Source: M3007 sp046155725 (lineage in GTDB: Bacteria > Bacteroidota > Bacteroidia > Chitinophagales > Saprospiraceae). From it: a stretch of DNA of 15,268 bases. Shown here piece by piece: positions 6,340 to 12,056 of the stretch. Below the pieces are notes generated by a model. The model saw nothing but the letters and a program-made list of their open reading frames with translations. It did no database searches and was not told where the DNA came from. Both the position numbers and the translations under genes were made by a program. The stretch covers positions 1 through 15,268 of the forward strand of contig JBJXFT010000173.1 in assembly GCA_046155725.1 (NCBI GenBank), given 5' to 3'. How positions within the stretch are numbered: position 1 is the stretch's first letter; every line of letters starts with the position of its first letter.

Positions 6340-7317
6340 TCAACTCGTTCGCTCGAACAAATCCTCCACCGATTTTCTCAAAATCTCCTTCCGCTCGCGC
6401 GGCACTTGCACCGCGCCCAAGTGCTCGAAAGCCTCCTGCTGAAAACGCTGTTTTTCTTGCGCTACCAATTCGGGAATGCCGTTTCGGTCAAAGATGGCGC
6501 GCACGGCAGCCACTTTTTCGGCGGGGTTTTCCGCGCTGGTTTGCATCCAATCGCGCAATTCGCGGCGGTCTGGCTCGGGCGCGGTTTCCAAAGTTTTCAG
6601 CACGAGCAGGGTCTTTTTGTTCTGCAGAATATCGCCGCCCACTTGCTTGCCAAACTTGGCCGGGTCGCCGTATGTGTCCAGCAAATCGTCTTGGATTTGG
6701 AAGGCGATTCCGGCCAAGCGGCCAAATTCGGAGAGGTGCTGTGCATCGGGCGCGGGGGCGTTAGCGGAGGTTGCGCCCATTTCGAGCGCGCCGCCGAGCA
6801 GCACGGCCGTTTTCAGTTCTATCATCCGCAGGTATTCGGGGATGCTCACCTCCGGGCGGGTCTCGAAATTGAGGTCCATTTGCTGGCCTTCGCACACCTC
6901 GGTCGCCACGCGGTTGAAGATGTTGAGCAGTCGCAGCACCGTTTCGGCATCGCCACATTGGGCGAGAAACCGGTAGGCAAAAATCAGCATCACATCGCCG
7001 CTGAGGATGGCCGTGGTGTCGTTCCATTTTGTGTGCACGGTGGGCTGGCCCCGGCGCAGGGGCGCGGCGTCCATGATGTCGTCGTGCATCAGCGAGAAGT
7101 TGTGGAAAAGTTCTACGGCCCAAGCCGCCGGGAGCGCGGCGGCGGCATTGTCGCGGAAAAGTTCGTGGCCCATGAGGACCAAGGCCGGGCGCAAGCGTTT
7201 GCCGCCAAGCGTGAGGATGTAATCGCAGGGTTCGTAGAGTTCGGGCGGCGACGCGGGGAACGGGTTTTCTTTTGAAAACGAAGTGATCAGGTCGAGCAAT
7301 TGCGGGAGGCTGCGCAT
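6340..7317 (-). CDS. Polyprenyl diphosphate synthase (short-chain, FPP/GGPP type)
   Basis: A 325-residue trans-prenyltransferase that elongates allylic diphosphates with isopentenyl diphosphate; cytosolic. It has GGKRLRP (38-44), the first Asp-rich motif DDIMD (79-83) followed by RRGQPT, and the second motif FQIQDDLLDTYGD (Asp210, 211, 214). Position -5 before the first motif is Phe74 and there is no two-residue insertion in the motif. In characterised families this corresponds to type I GGPP-like synthases, so a C15-C20 product is likelier than a long chain; that is inference. Products would feed quinone, carotenoid or undecaprenyl pathways. The start ATG 7317 gives normal length. The upstream minus-strand terminator at 7354-7388 separates it from a small upstream transcript. 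Confidence 0.92.
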   Translation of the reverse strand: MRSLPQLLDLITSFSKENPFPASPPELYEPCDYILTLGGKRLRPALVLMGHELFRDNAAAALPAAWAVELFHNFSLMHDDIMDAAPLRRGQPTVHTKWNDTTAILSGDVMLIFAYRFLAQCGDAETVLRLLNIFNRVATEVCEGQQMDLNFETRPEVSIPEYLRMIELKTAVLLGGALEMGATSANAPAPDAQHLSEFGRLAGIAFQIQDDLLDTYGDPAKFGKQVGGDILQNKKTLLVLKTLETAPEPDRRELRDWMQTSAENPAEKVAAVRAIFDRNGIPELVAQEKQRFQQEAFEHLGAVQVPRERKEILRKSVEDLFERTS

Positions 7318-7353
7318 GGTGGGTGGGTGTGCTATTGCAGAAAAGGGGCAAAC

Positions 7354-7388
7354 AAAAAAGGCTGACCGGGGGGAACGCGGTCAGCCTC
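7354..7388 (-). terminator. Rho-independent terminator, minus strand
   Basis: AGGCTGACC (7359-7367) pairs with GGTCAGCCT (7379-7387). On the minus strand the hairpin is followed by TTTTTT (7359-7354). No annotated minus-strand gene lies upstream except the small unit starting near 7600, so this terminator implies that a short transcript really ends here, before the polyprenyl synthase gene. Confidence 0.85.
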
Positions 7389-7438
7389 CTAATTTATTGA
7401 AGAACCAAAATCCGGGGAAGGATTAAAAAGCAGCCAAA

Positions 7439-7534
7439 TCAGAGACGGGCAGCAAAAGCGGAGAAGTAAGCAACCAAACGCGGGTAAAAACGTACGAGCG
7501 CAATGGCCGCCACTGCGGTTAATAAAATGAGCAT
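7439..7534 (-). CDS. Possible 31-residue hydrophobic membrane peptide
   Basis: From ATG 7534 on the minus strand the reading is MLILLTAVAAIALVRFYPRL, followed by a short hydrophobic tail ending in AARL and a TGA at 7439-7441. Residues 1-13 form a compact hydrophobic helix followed by an Arg. The support is contextual: a promoter-like sequence about 75 bp upstream (7607-7637) and a strong terminator about 50 bp downstream (7354-7388) bracket it as one small transcript. There is no clear ribosome site and no homologue is recalled. The transcript could instead be a non-coding RNA, or the overlapping frame starting at 7590 could be used. Confidence 0.3.
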   Translation of the reverse strand: MLILLTAVAAIALVRFYPRLVAYFSAFAARL

Positions 7535-7606
7535 AGTGGAGATTGGATAAAAGTGAAACGATTAGTAGCCTTTGCCGCATCAAAATGATTGCGCTGCAAA
7601 GCCACA

Positions 7607-7637
7607 CGAAGGTATAAAGCCGTTTTGTGCGTCCAAA
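7607..7637 (-). promoter_or_regulatory. Candidate promoter of the small minus-strand transcript
   Basis: On the minus strand TTTG (7637-7634) is followed after exactly 19 nt by TACCTTCG (7614-7607), one mismatch from the Bacteroidetes promoter TTTG-N19-TAnnTTTG. Transcription would start near 7600 and reach the terminator at 7354, giving an RNA of about 245 nt. Confidence 0.45.
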
Positions 7638-7707
7638 CATTTCCCAAGGAATTTTTTGTTAATTCTGCTTTTGCAAAAAGGGCAATGTTCCAACTGGGTA
7701 TTCTGTC

Positions 7708-7715
7708 TACTTTTG
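7708..7715 (+). promoter_or_regulatory. Candidate -7 box of the capA-like gene
   Basis: TACTTTTG matches the TAnnTTTG consensus exactly and predicts a start near 7722, leaving a leader of about 40 nt to ATG 7762. The -33 region is poor (ATGT at the expected spacing). No ribosome-binding sequence is visible, as is usual in Bacteroidota. Confidence 0.45.
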
Positions 7716-7761
7716 TCCCCGATTTCATCCGTTTTTCATCTTTAAAAAAAGTCTTTTGCGC

Positions 7762-8754
7762 ATGGTTTTCAACAACATCCTGGAGACAATTGGCAAGACC
7801 CCGCTCATCCGCCTGAACAATATCGTGCTGCACATCCCTGCCACGGTGTATGCCAAAATGGAGGCATTCAACCCCGGCCTGAGCGCCAAAGACCGCATCG
7901 CGCTCCACATGATCGAACGTGCCGAACGCCTCGGAAAACTCAAGCCCGGGGGCACGGTAGTGGATGCCACGAGCGGCAACACGGGCTTTAGCCTCGCTAT
8001 GGTGGCTGCCATCAAAGGCTACAAATGTGTGCTCACCGTGACGAGCAAAATCAGCGAAGACAAACTAAACAACCTGAAAGCCATGGGCGCCGAAGTACAC
8101 CTTTGCCCGCAAGAGGCGAAGCCGAGCGACCCCGATTCTTACTACCGCCGCGCCGAACAATTGGCCAAAGCAATCCCCGGCGCATATTACATCAACCAGA
8201 ACTTCAACCCCGAAAATGGCGAGGCGCACTACCTCAGCACTGGCCCAGAAATCTGGGAACAAACTGCCGGGCGCATCACGCACCTCATCGGCAGCGCCAG
8301 CACGGGCGGCACGCTTTGCGGCTCTGGCCGCTACCTGCGCGAGCAAAACCCGGGCTTGAAAATCATCGGCGTAGATGCCTACGGCTCGGTGCTCCAGAAA
8401 TACCACGAGACGGGGGTGTACGACGAAAAGGAAATTTACCCTTACCGCATCGAAGGCACGGGGAAGAACATCATTCCCGGCAATATGGACTTTGACCTGA
8501 TTGACCGCTTCGTAAAAGTGACCGACCAGGACAGTGCGCTCCGCTCCCGCGAACTGGCCCGCATGGAGGGCATGATGGTCGGCTATTCGAGCGGCGCAGC
8601 GCTCCAAGCCCTCGAACAAATCCAAGACGACCTGAAGGAAGACGATGTGGTGGTGCTGCTTTTCAGCGACCACGGCTCGAAGTATGTCACCAAGTTTTTC
8701 AGCGACAAATGGATGGTGCAGCAAGGGTTTTTGGAAGAAGATGCCTTTGCTTGA
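7762..8754 (+). CDS. capA: CBS-family PLP enzyme, probable cysteate synthase (CapA-like)
   Basis: A 330-residue fold-type II PLP enzyme. The probable PLP lysine is Lys43 in NPGLSAKDR, followed by the phosphate-binding TSGNTG (70-75), a GSASTGGT loop (177-184) and SSGAA (276-280). The C-terminus FSDKWMVQQGFL is typical of cystathionine beta-synthase, not O-acetylserine sulfhydrylase; no heme domain or Bateman domains are present. The Capnocytophaga enzyme CapA, a CBS relative, makes cysteate from O-phosphoserine and sulfite. Because a CapB-like acyl condensing enzyme lies downstream on the same strand, cysteate synthase is the favoured role. Cystathionine or cysteine synthase is the alternative. 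A TTG two codons upstream (7756) is possible; ATG 7762 is preferred. The stop codon abuts a heptamer tandem repeat. Confidence 0.72.
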   Translation: MVFNNILETIGKTPLIRLNNIVLHIPATVYAKMEAFNPGLSAKDRIALHMIERAERLGKLKPGGTVVDATSGNTGFSLAMVAAIKGYKCVLTVTSKISEDKLNNLKAMGAEVHLCPQEAKPSDPDSYYRRAEQLAKAIPGAYYINQNFNPENGEAHYLSTGPEIWEQTAGRITHLIGSASTGGTLCGSGRYLREQNPGLKIIGVDAYGSVLQKYHETGVYDEKEIYPYRIEGTGKNIIPGNMDFDLIDRFVKVTDQDSALRSRELARMEGMMVGYSSGAALQALEQIQDDLKEDDVVVLLFSDHGSKYVTKFFSDKWMVQQGFLEEDAFA

Positions 8755-8837
8755 ACTATGAACGATAAACGAGGAACTATGAACCATGAACCATAAACCA
8801 TGAACCATGAACCATGAACCATGAACCATGAACGAGG
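8754..8837 (+). repeat. Twelve-unit heptamer tandem repeat (AACCATG) spanning a start codon
   Basis: Twelve consecutive 7-bp units run from the last base of the capA-like stop codon into the first codons of the GNAT gene. The units are AACTATG, AACGATA, AACGAGG, AACTATG, AACCATG, AACCATA, five AACCATG, and a final AACGAGG inside the coding region. It supplies an ATG every seven bases. Each ATG from 8800 to 8814 meets TGA after five codons. The one starting at 8814 ends with TGA at 8829-8831, overlapping the GNAT ATG at 8828 as ATGA. Confidence 0.93.
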
Positions 8838-9364
8838 AAACGCTCCGCCTCCGAATCCGGCCTTTTGCTTGGGCAGATGCCGACGACTATTTTGTGCTGG
8901 AAAGCGACCCGGAATTGTTCAAATATGAACTTTCTCCGCCAAAAAGCCGACAGGAATCAGATGATGTGTTGAAGCGTTTGCTGTTGTCCGACCTCTCGCC
9001 CGACATCCAGAATTGGCGGGAATGGGCGATAGAACTGAAATCGGAAGAGAAGGTAATCGGCCTCATTTCCATGTCGTACCACGATGTAAAGCGGCGGATG
9101 CTGGAAGTCGGATTCCGAGTCCGGCTGGACTGTCAGCGAATGGGATATGGGTCGGAAGCCTTGCGCGGCGTGATTGCCGCCATTTTCCGCGACACAGAAA
9201 CCCACCGCATTTTTGCCTGCACCGACGGCCTCAACATCGCTTCCCAAAAGATGATGGAAAAGGCGGGGATGCAGCGCGAGGGACACCTCCGGGAAAATGT
9301 GCCGATGGGCGACGAATACCACGACGAGGTGATTTATGGGGTGCTGCGGAGGGAGGCACTATAA
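8828..9364 (+). CDS. GNAT-family N-acetyltransferase (RimJ/RimL type)
   Basis: A 178-residue cytosolic acyl-CoA-dependent N-acyltransferase. It begins TLRLRIRPFAWADADDYF, the usual opening of RimJ/RimL-like proteins. The acyl-CoA pyrophosphate loop is QRMGYGSEA (103-111), followed by ACTDGLNIASQKMMEKAGM (130-148), where the ribosomal-type members have NxxS...EKxGF, and by the C-terminal GDEYHDEVIYGVL. Substrate unknown: protein N-termini, aminoglycosides or small amines are all possible. It lies between the capA-like and capB-like genes on the same strand, so a role in modifying a sulfonolipid intermediate is conceivable but unsupported by motif. The ATG 8828 is the last of a series supplied by the heptamer array, and the other phases give no long frame. 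Confidence 0.88.
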   Translation: MNEETLRLRIRPFAWADADDYFVLESDPELFKYELSPPKSRQESDDVLKRLLLSDLSPDIQNWREWAIELKSEEKVIGLISMSYHDVKRRMLEVGFRVRLDCQRMGYGSEALRGVIAAIFRDTETHRIFACTDGLNIASQKMMEKAGMQREGHLRENVPMGDEYHDEVIYGVLRREAL

Positions 9365-9535
9365 ATGATTCGATTTTTGAAGATTAACTCCGATTGATTC
9401 GATTGGCACACAAGCAGTGACCAAGGCATTTTGTTTAAAACCACTTTGCGTTAGCCTTAGTGTCCCTTAGTCCCTTAGTGTTTTCAAAAATGACCAAGGC
9501 ATTTTGTTTAAAACCACGTTGCGTTGGCTATAACT
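9365..9535 (-). repeat. Dispersed repeat family, copy 3, with internal 38-bp direct duplication
   Basis: Bases 9365-9407 are the inverted counterpart of 221-263. Bases 9418-9455 and 9491-9528 are direct repeats of each other (36 of 38 identical, beginning TGACCAAGGCATTTTG), and their reverse complement matches 168-190. Between them lie tandem CCCTTAGT octamers (9464-9479) preceded by a partial unit at 9455. The element occupies most of the gap between the GNAT and capB-like genes and contains no frame of note. Confidence 0.7.
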
Positions 9536-9547
9536 GACATTTCTCAC

Positions 9548-9561
9548 TCATCATTCATCAT
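9548..9561 (+). repeat. Two tandem heptamers before the capB-like start
   Basis: TCATCAT occurs twice in tandem, 9 bp before the GTG start at 9571. The array is short and could be chance, but it echoes the heptamer array before the GNAT gene and the 9-mer array before thrB. Confidence 0.5.
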
Positions 9562-9570
9562 TAGCAAGAA

Positions 9571-10815
9571 GTGGATTTATTTGACCGCATTTACAATCAA
9601 GCAGGCCCGCTGGGCAAATACGCTGACGTGGCAGAAGGCTACTACATGTTCCCTCAACTGGAGGGCGAATTGGGCAACCGCATGACTTTCCAAGGCAAAG
9701 AAATGGTGTGCTGGAGCATCAACAACTACCTCGGCCTGGCCAATCACCCCGAAGTGCGCAAGACCGACGCAGAGGCCGCTGCCCGATGGGGCTTTGCCTA
9801 CCCGATGGGCGCGCGCATGATGAGCGGCGACACCCAACTCCACCAAAAACTCGAAACCCAACTCGCCAACTACGTCGGCAAAGAAGCGGGCCTGCTGGTC
9901 AACTACGGCTACCAAGGCGTGCTTTCCGCCATTGACGCGCTCCTCACGCGCCACGACGTGGTGGTGTACGATGCCGAAAGCCACGCCTGTATCGTGGATG
10001 CCGTGCGGATGCACATGGGCAAGCGTTTTGCCTTTACGCACAACGACGTGGCGAGTTTCGAAAAATGCCTCGTCCGCGCCAAGCGCCTCACCGACGAGAG
10101 CGGCGGCGGCATCCTTGTCATCACCGAAGGCGTGTTCGGGATGCGCGGCGACCAAGGCAAACTCCGCGAAATCTGCACCCTGAAAGAGAAGTACGGATTC
10201 CGGCTTTTTATTGACGACGCGCACGGTTTCGGGATGCTCGGAAAAACCGGGGCGGGCGCAGCCGAAGAACAAAATGTGACGGACGACGTGGACATTTACT
10301 TCAGCACGTTTGCCAAAAGCATGGCGCTCATCGGCGGGTTCATCGCCGCGCAGCCAGAGATTATCCAGTTCCTGAAATACAATATGCGCAGCCAGATATT
10401 CGCCAAATCATTGCCCATGCCATTGGTGGAAGGGCTTTTGAAGCGTTTCGAACTGCTGCGCGATAAGCCGGAACTCCGCGAAAAACTGTGGCACAACGTG
10501 CGGCTCCTGCAAAACGGGCTTAAAGAGCGCGGCTTCGACATCGGCGATACCAACACCTGCGTCACGCCCGTGTACATGTACGGCGAGGTGGAAGAGGCCA
10601 TGGCTTTGGTGAAAGATATGCGCGACCACTATGGCGTGTTCTGCTCCATGGTTGGCTACCCTGTCATCCCCAAGGGCATGCTCATCTTGCGCCTCATCCC
10701 CACGGCAGAACACACGGAAGAAGATATCCGAATCACCCTCGAGGCATTCTCTGCCGTGCGGGCCAAGATGGAATCGGGCGTTTACAAGCAGTTTGTGCCA
10801 GAAGTGCTGGTGTGA
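9571..10815 (+). CDS. capB: Alpha-oxoamine synthase, probable cysteate C-fatty acyltransferase (CapB-like)
   Basis: A 414-residue fold-type I PLP enzyme that condenses an amino acid with an acyl thioester. Seen: His138 in ESHACIVDA (stacks on PLP), DDAHGFGMLGKTGAGA (215-230), and the PLP lysine Lys249 in STFAKSMALIGGF. The TFxKSxAxIGGF form resembles serine palmitoyltransferase and CapB, not biotin or glycine C-acetyltransferase enzymes, which have GKALGGxGG. The paired CBS-like gene upstream points to cysteate plus acyl-CoA giving 3-keto-capnine, the committed step of sulfonolipid synthesis. Serine palmitoyltransferase is the main alternative. A TAG at 9562-9564 leaves GTG 9571 as the first available start; the next ATG is codon 26, too late for the conserved N-terminus. 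No capC reductase is in the window. Confidence 0.75.
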   Translation: MDLFDRIYNQAGPLGKYADVAEGYYMFPQLEGELGNRMTFQGKEMVCWSINNYLGLANHPEVRKTDAEAAARWGFAYPMGARMMSGDTQLHQKLETQLANYVGKEAGLLVNYGYQGVLSAIDALLTRHDVVVYDAESHACIVDAVRMHMGKRFAFTHNDVASFEKCLVRAKRLTDESGGGILVITEGVFGMRGDQGKLREICTLKEKYGFRLFIDDAHGFGMLGKTGAGAAEEQNVTDDVDIYFSTFAKSMALIGGFIAAQPEIIQFLKYNMRSQIFAKSLPMPLVEGLLKRFELLRDKPELREKLWHNVRLLQNGLKERGFDIGDTNTCVTPVYMYGEVEEAMALVKDMRDHYGVFCSMVGYPVIPKGMLILRLIPTAEHTEEDIRITLEAFSAVRAKMESGVYKQFVPEVLV

Positions 10816-10834
10816 CGTGTGCCGTTTCCGAACC

Positions 10835-11076
10835 AACATGAGTCATCCCGAATTTTGTGAACTGGGTGCGGCGCACCAAAATATTTGTAGCATTAGATAA
10901 TCAGGTGTTTATCAGGTGCAGCGCACCGGAATATTTTTTGTTCGGACTCGCTAAATCTTGCGGTGCGCTGCACCTGATGAACAAGCCCGGGATGTATGCT
11001 ACAAATATTACGGGGCTACGCCCCTTTGATAGCGTATGTGTCTTTTCCCTCTGAAAAATTCGGAATGACTCATGTT
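10835..11076. repeat. MITE-like nested palindrome, 242 bp
   Basis: Terminal inverted repeats of 22 bp (10835-10856 and 11055-11076, one mismatch; begin AACATGAGTCA) enclose two more inverted pairs. AATATTTGTAGCAT (10880-10893) pairs perfectly with 10996-11009, and an 18-bp perfect arm ATCAGGTGCAGCGCACCG (10911-10928) pairs with 10961-10978. The whole element could form one long cruciform. It has no credible coding capacity; the long minus-strand frame across it is an antisense shadow of the next gene. It fills most of the 319-bp gene-free stretch 10816-11134. No clear target-site duplication is visible. Confidence 0.75.
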
Positions 11077-11077
11077 C

Positions 11078-11111
11078 TCTGATTTGGAAAAATGTCTGAT
11101 TTGGAAAAATG
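11078..11111 (+). repeat. 17-bp perfect tandem duplication
   Basis: TCTGATTTGGAAAAATG occurs twice back to back (11078-11094 and 11095-11111), between the palindromic element and the ATG at 11135. It lies in the presumed leader or promoter region of the ATE-like gene. Confidence 0.88.
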
Positions 11112-11134
11112 GGAATGCCGAAATTTGACCCATC

Positions 11135-11848
11135 ATGAGCACCCACACCATCCTCGAAAATGTGATTGACGACCGCGCCGAGATGGTGCAGCTCCGTCTC
11201 GATGGCCTCGACCGCATCCTCTCCGAAGGTTGGCGGCTGCTCGGTCGGCGTTTTGTGCGGCACAACTTTTCCACTTGGAACCGCCAAATGTGCCGCACCA
11301 TCCCGCTCCGCATTCGGCTGGCGCAATTTGAACTTTCCAAAAGCCAACGCCAAGTGCTGCGCCGCAACGCCGAACTCCGCTTGGTGAATGCTCCCGCCCG
11401 CTTCGATGCCGAGCGCGAACTGCTCTTCGAACTGCACCGGCACCGTTTCCACGAAAAGCAATCCACCACGCTCGCCTCTTTTATTCACCCCGAATTTCCG
11501 CACCGGCTCCCCACCGATGGCCGCGAACTGGCGGTGTACCTGAACGACCAACTCATCGCCTGCTCTTTTTATCACATCGGCCTCAAGGCCATTTCCGGCA
11601 CCTATTGCGTATTCGACCCCGCCCACAGCCGCCGCAGCCTCGGCACGCTCACCATGCTTTTGGAACTGCTGCTCGCCAAAGAAATGGGCATGGATTTTTA
11701 CTACCATGGCTACACGCACGACACGCCTTCGCAGTTTGACTACAAAATGAGCCTCCAAGGTTTGGAGTCAATGGATTGGGCTACCGGCGATTGGTCGCCG
11801 GTGAAAAGAGTGCCGGCAAAAAGGTGGGTAGAAATGGCTGGGGGGTGA
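11135..11848 (+). CDS. Arginyl-tRNA-protein transferase-like (ATE/Bpt-type GNAT-fold) protein
   Basis: A 237-residue protein resembling the aminoacyl-tRNA-protein transferase (N-end rule) family. GWRLLGRRFVRHNF (32-45), PLRIRLAQFELSKSQRQVLRRNAEL (57-81; the SxSQRxxxRRN signature) and RSLGTLTMLLELLLAKEMGMDFYYHGY (167-193) match the family, whose C-terminal half is a GNAT fold. The N-terminal cysteine cluster of eukaryotic Ate1 is absent; only Cys53 remains in the corresponding region. The tRNA-dependent role is therefore uncertain, and it could acylate another amine. It begins 58 bp after a palindromic element, follows a 17-bp tandem duplication and is followed by a second palindromic element, so it stands alone transcriptionally. 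Family-level call good; substrate unknown. Confidence 0.75.
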   Translation: MSTHTILENVIDDRAEMVQLRLDGLDRILSEGWRLLGRRFVRHNFSTWNRQMCRTIPLRIRLAQFELSKSQRQVLRRNAELRLVNAPARFDAERELLFELHRHRFHEKQSTTLASFIHPEFPHRLPTDGRELAVYLNDQLIACSFYHIGLKAISGTYCVFDPAHSRRSLGTLTMLLELLLAKEMGMDFYYHGYTHDTPSQFDYKMSLQGLESMDWATGDWSPVKRVPAKRWVEMAGG

Positions 11849-11852
11849 TCTA

Positions 11853-12012
11853 AGTAGTCAGTCAGGCTAATCCTGACGGGTTTGGCTGCGGCTTTTCCCG
11901 CCTGGCTTCGTTGCTCGTCGGTTGAAATGTCTCAGCATTGCGCCCTCCTCTCGCCTTGCCAGACAGAAAAATCCGCTACCCAAACCCGCCAAGGTTAGCC
12001 TGACTGACTACT
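11853..12012. repeat. MITE-like inverted-repeat element, 160 bp
   Basis: AGTAGTCAGTCAGGCTAA (11853-11870) is the exact reverse complement of 11995-12012. The similarity continues inward through CGGGTTTGG on both arms, giving imperfect arms of about 46 bp. No reading frame and no obvious target duplication are seen. It lies exactly between two convergent genes, where a folded transcript could act as a bidirectional 3' end, although T-runs are lacking. Confidence 0.8.
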
Positions 12013-12056
12013 AAGGAACGTATCCCGTATTCGTCGGGTCGGCTTTCAGATAGGCT

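Noticed and set aside
6406..7275. 289-codon plus-strand frame opposite the polyprenyl synthase
   Set aside because: It is antisense to a gene with both Asp-rich motifs intact; composition follows the opposite strand's codons.
7389..7640. 83-codon minus-strand frame in the capA-polyprenyl synthase gap
   Set aside because: Its start lies upstream of the predicted promoter start near 7600, and its sequence shows no coherent domain. A shorter form from 7590 cannot be excluded.
8065..8829. Minus-strand frame beginning with repeated Met-Val-His-Gly residues
   Set aside because: Its start is just the reverse reading of the heptamer array, and the rest is antisense to the capA-like gene.
8754..8837. 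CRISPR-like array
   Set aside because: Units are 7 bp with no spacers, so it is a simple tandem repeat.
10901..11758. 285-codon minus-strand frame over the palindromic element and ATE-like gene
   Set aside because: The ATE-like plus-strand frame has family motifs. This one runs antisense and through a repeat element.
10835..12012. The ATE-like gene as a composite transposon
   Set aside because: The two flanking elements have unrelated ends and there is no transposase or target duplication.
12013..12056. Short minus-strand reading ending AYLKADPTNTGYVP next to the GH73 stop, possibly a frameshifted tail
   Set aside because: The GH73 domain ends normally at SRYSLSKFDN and the extra reading is only about 15 codons without known homology.
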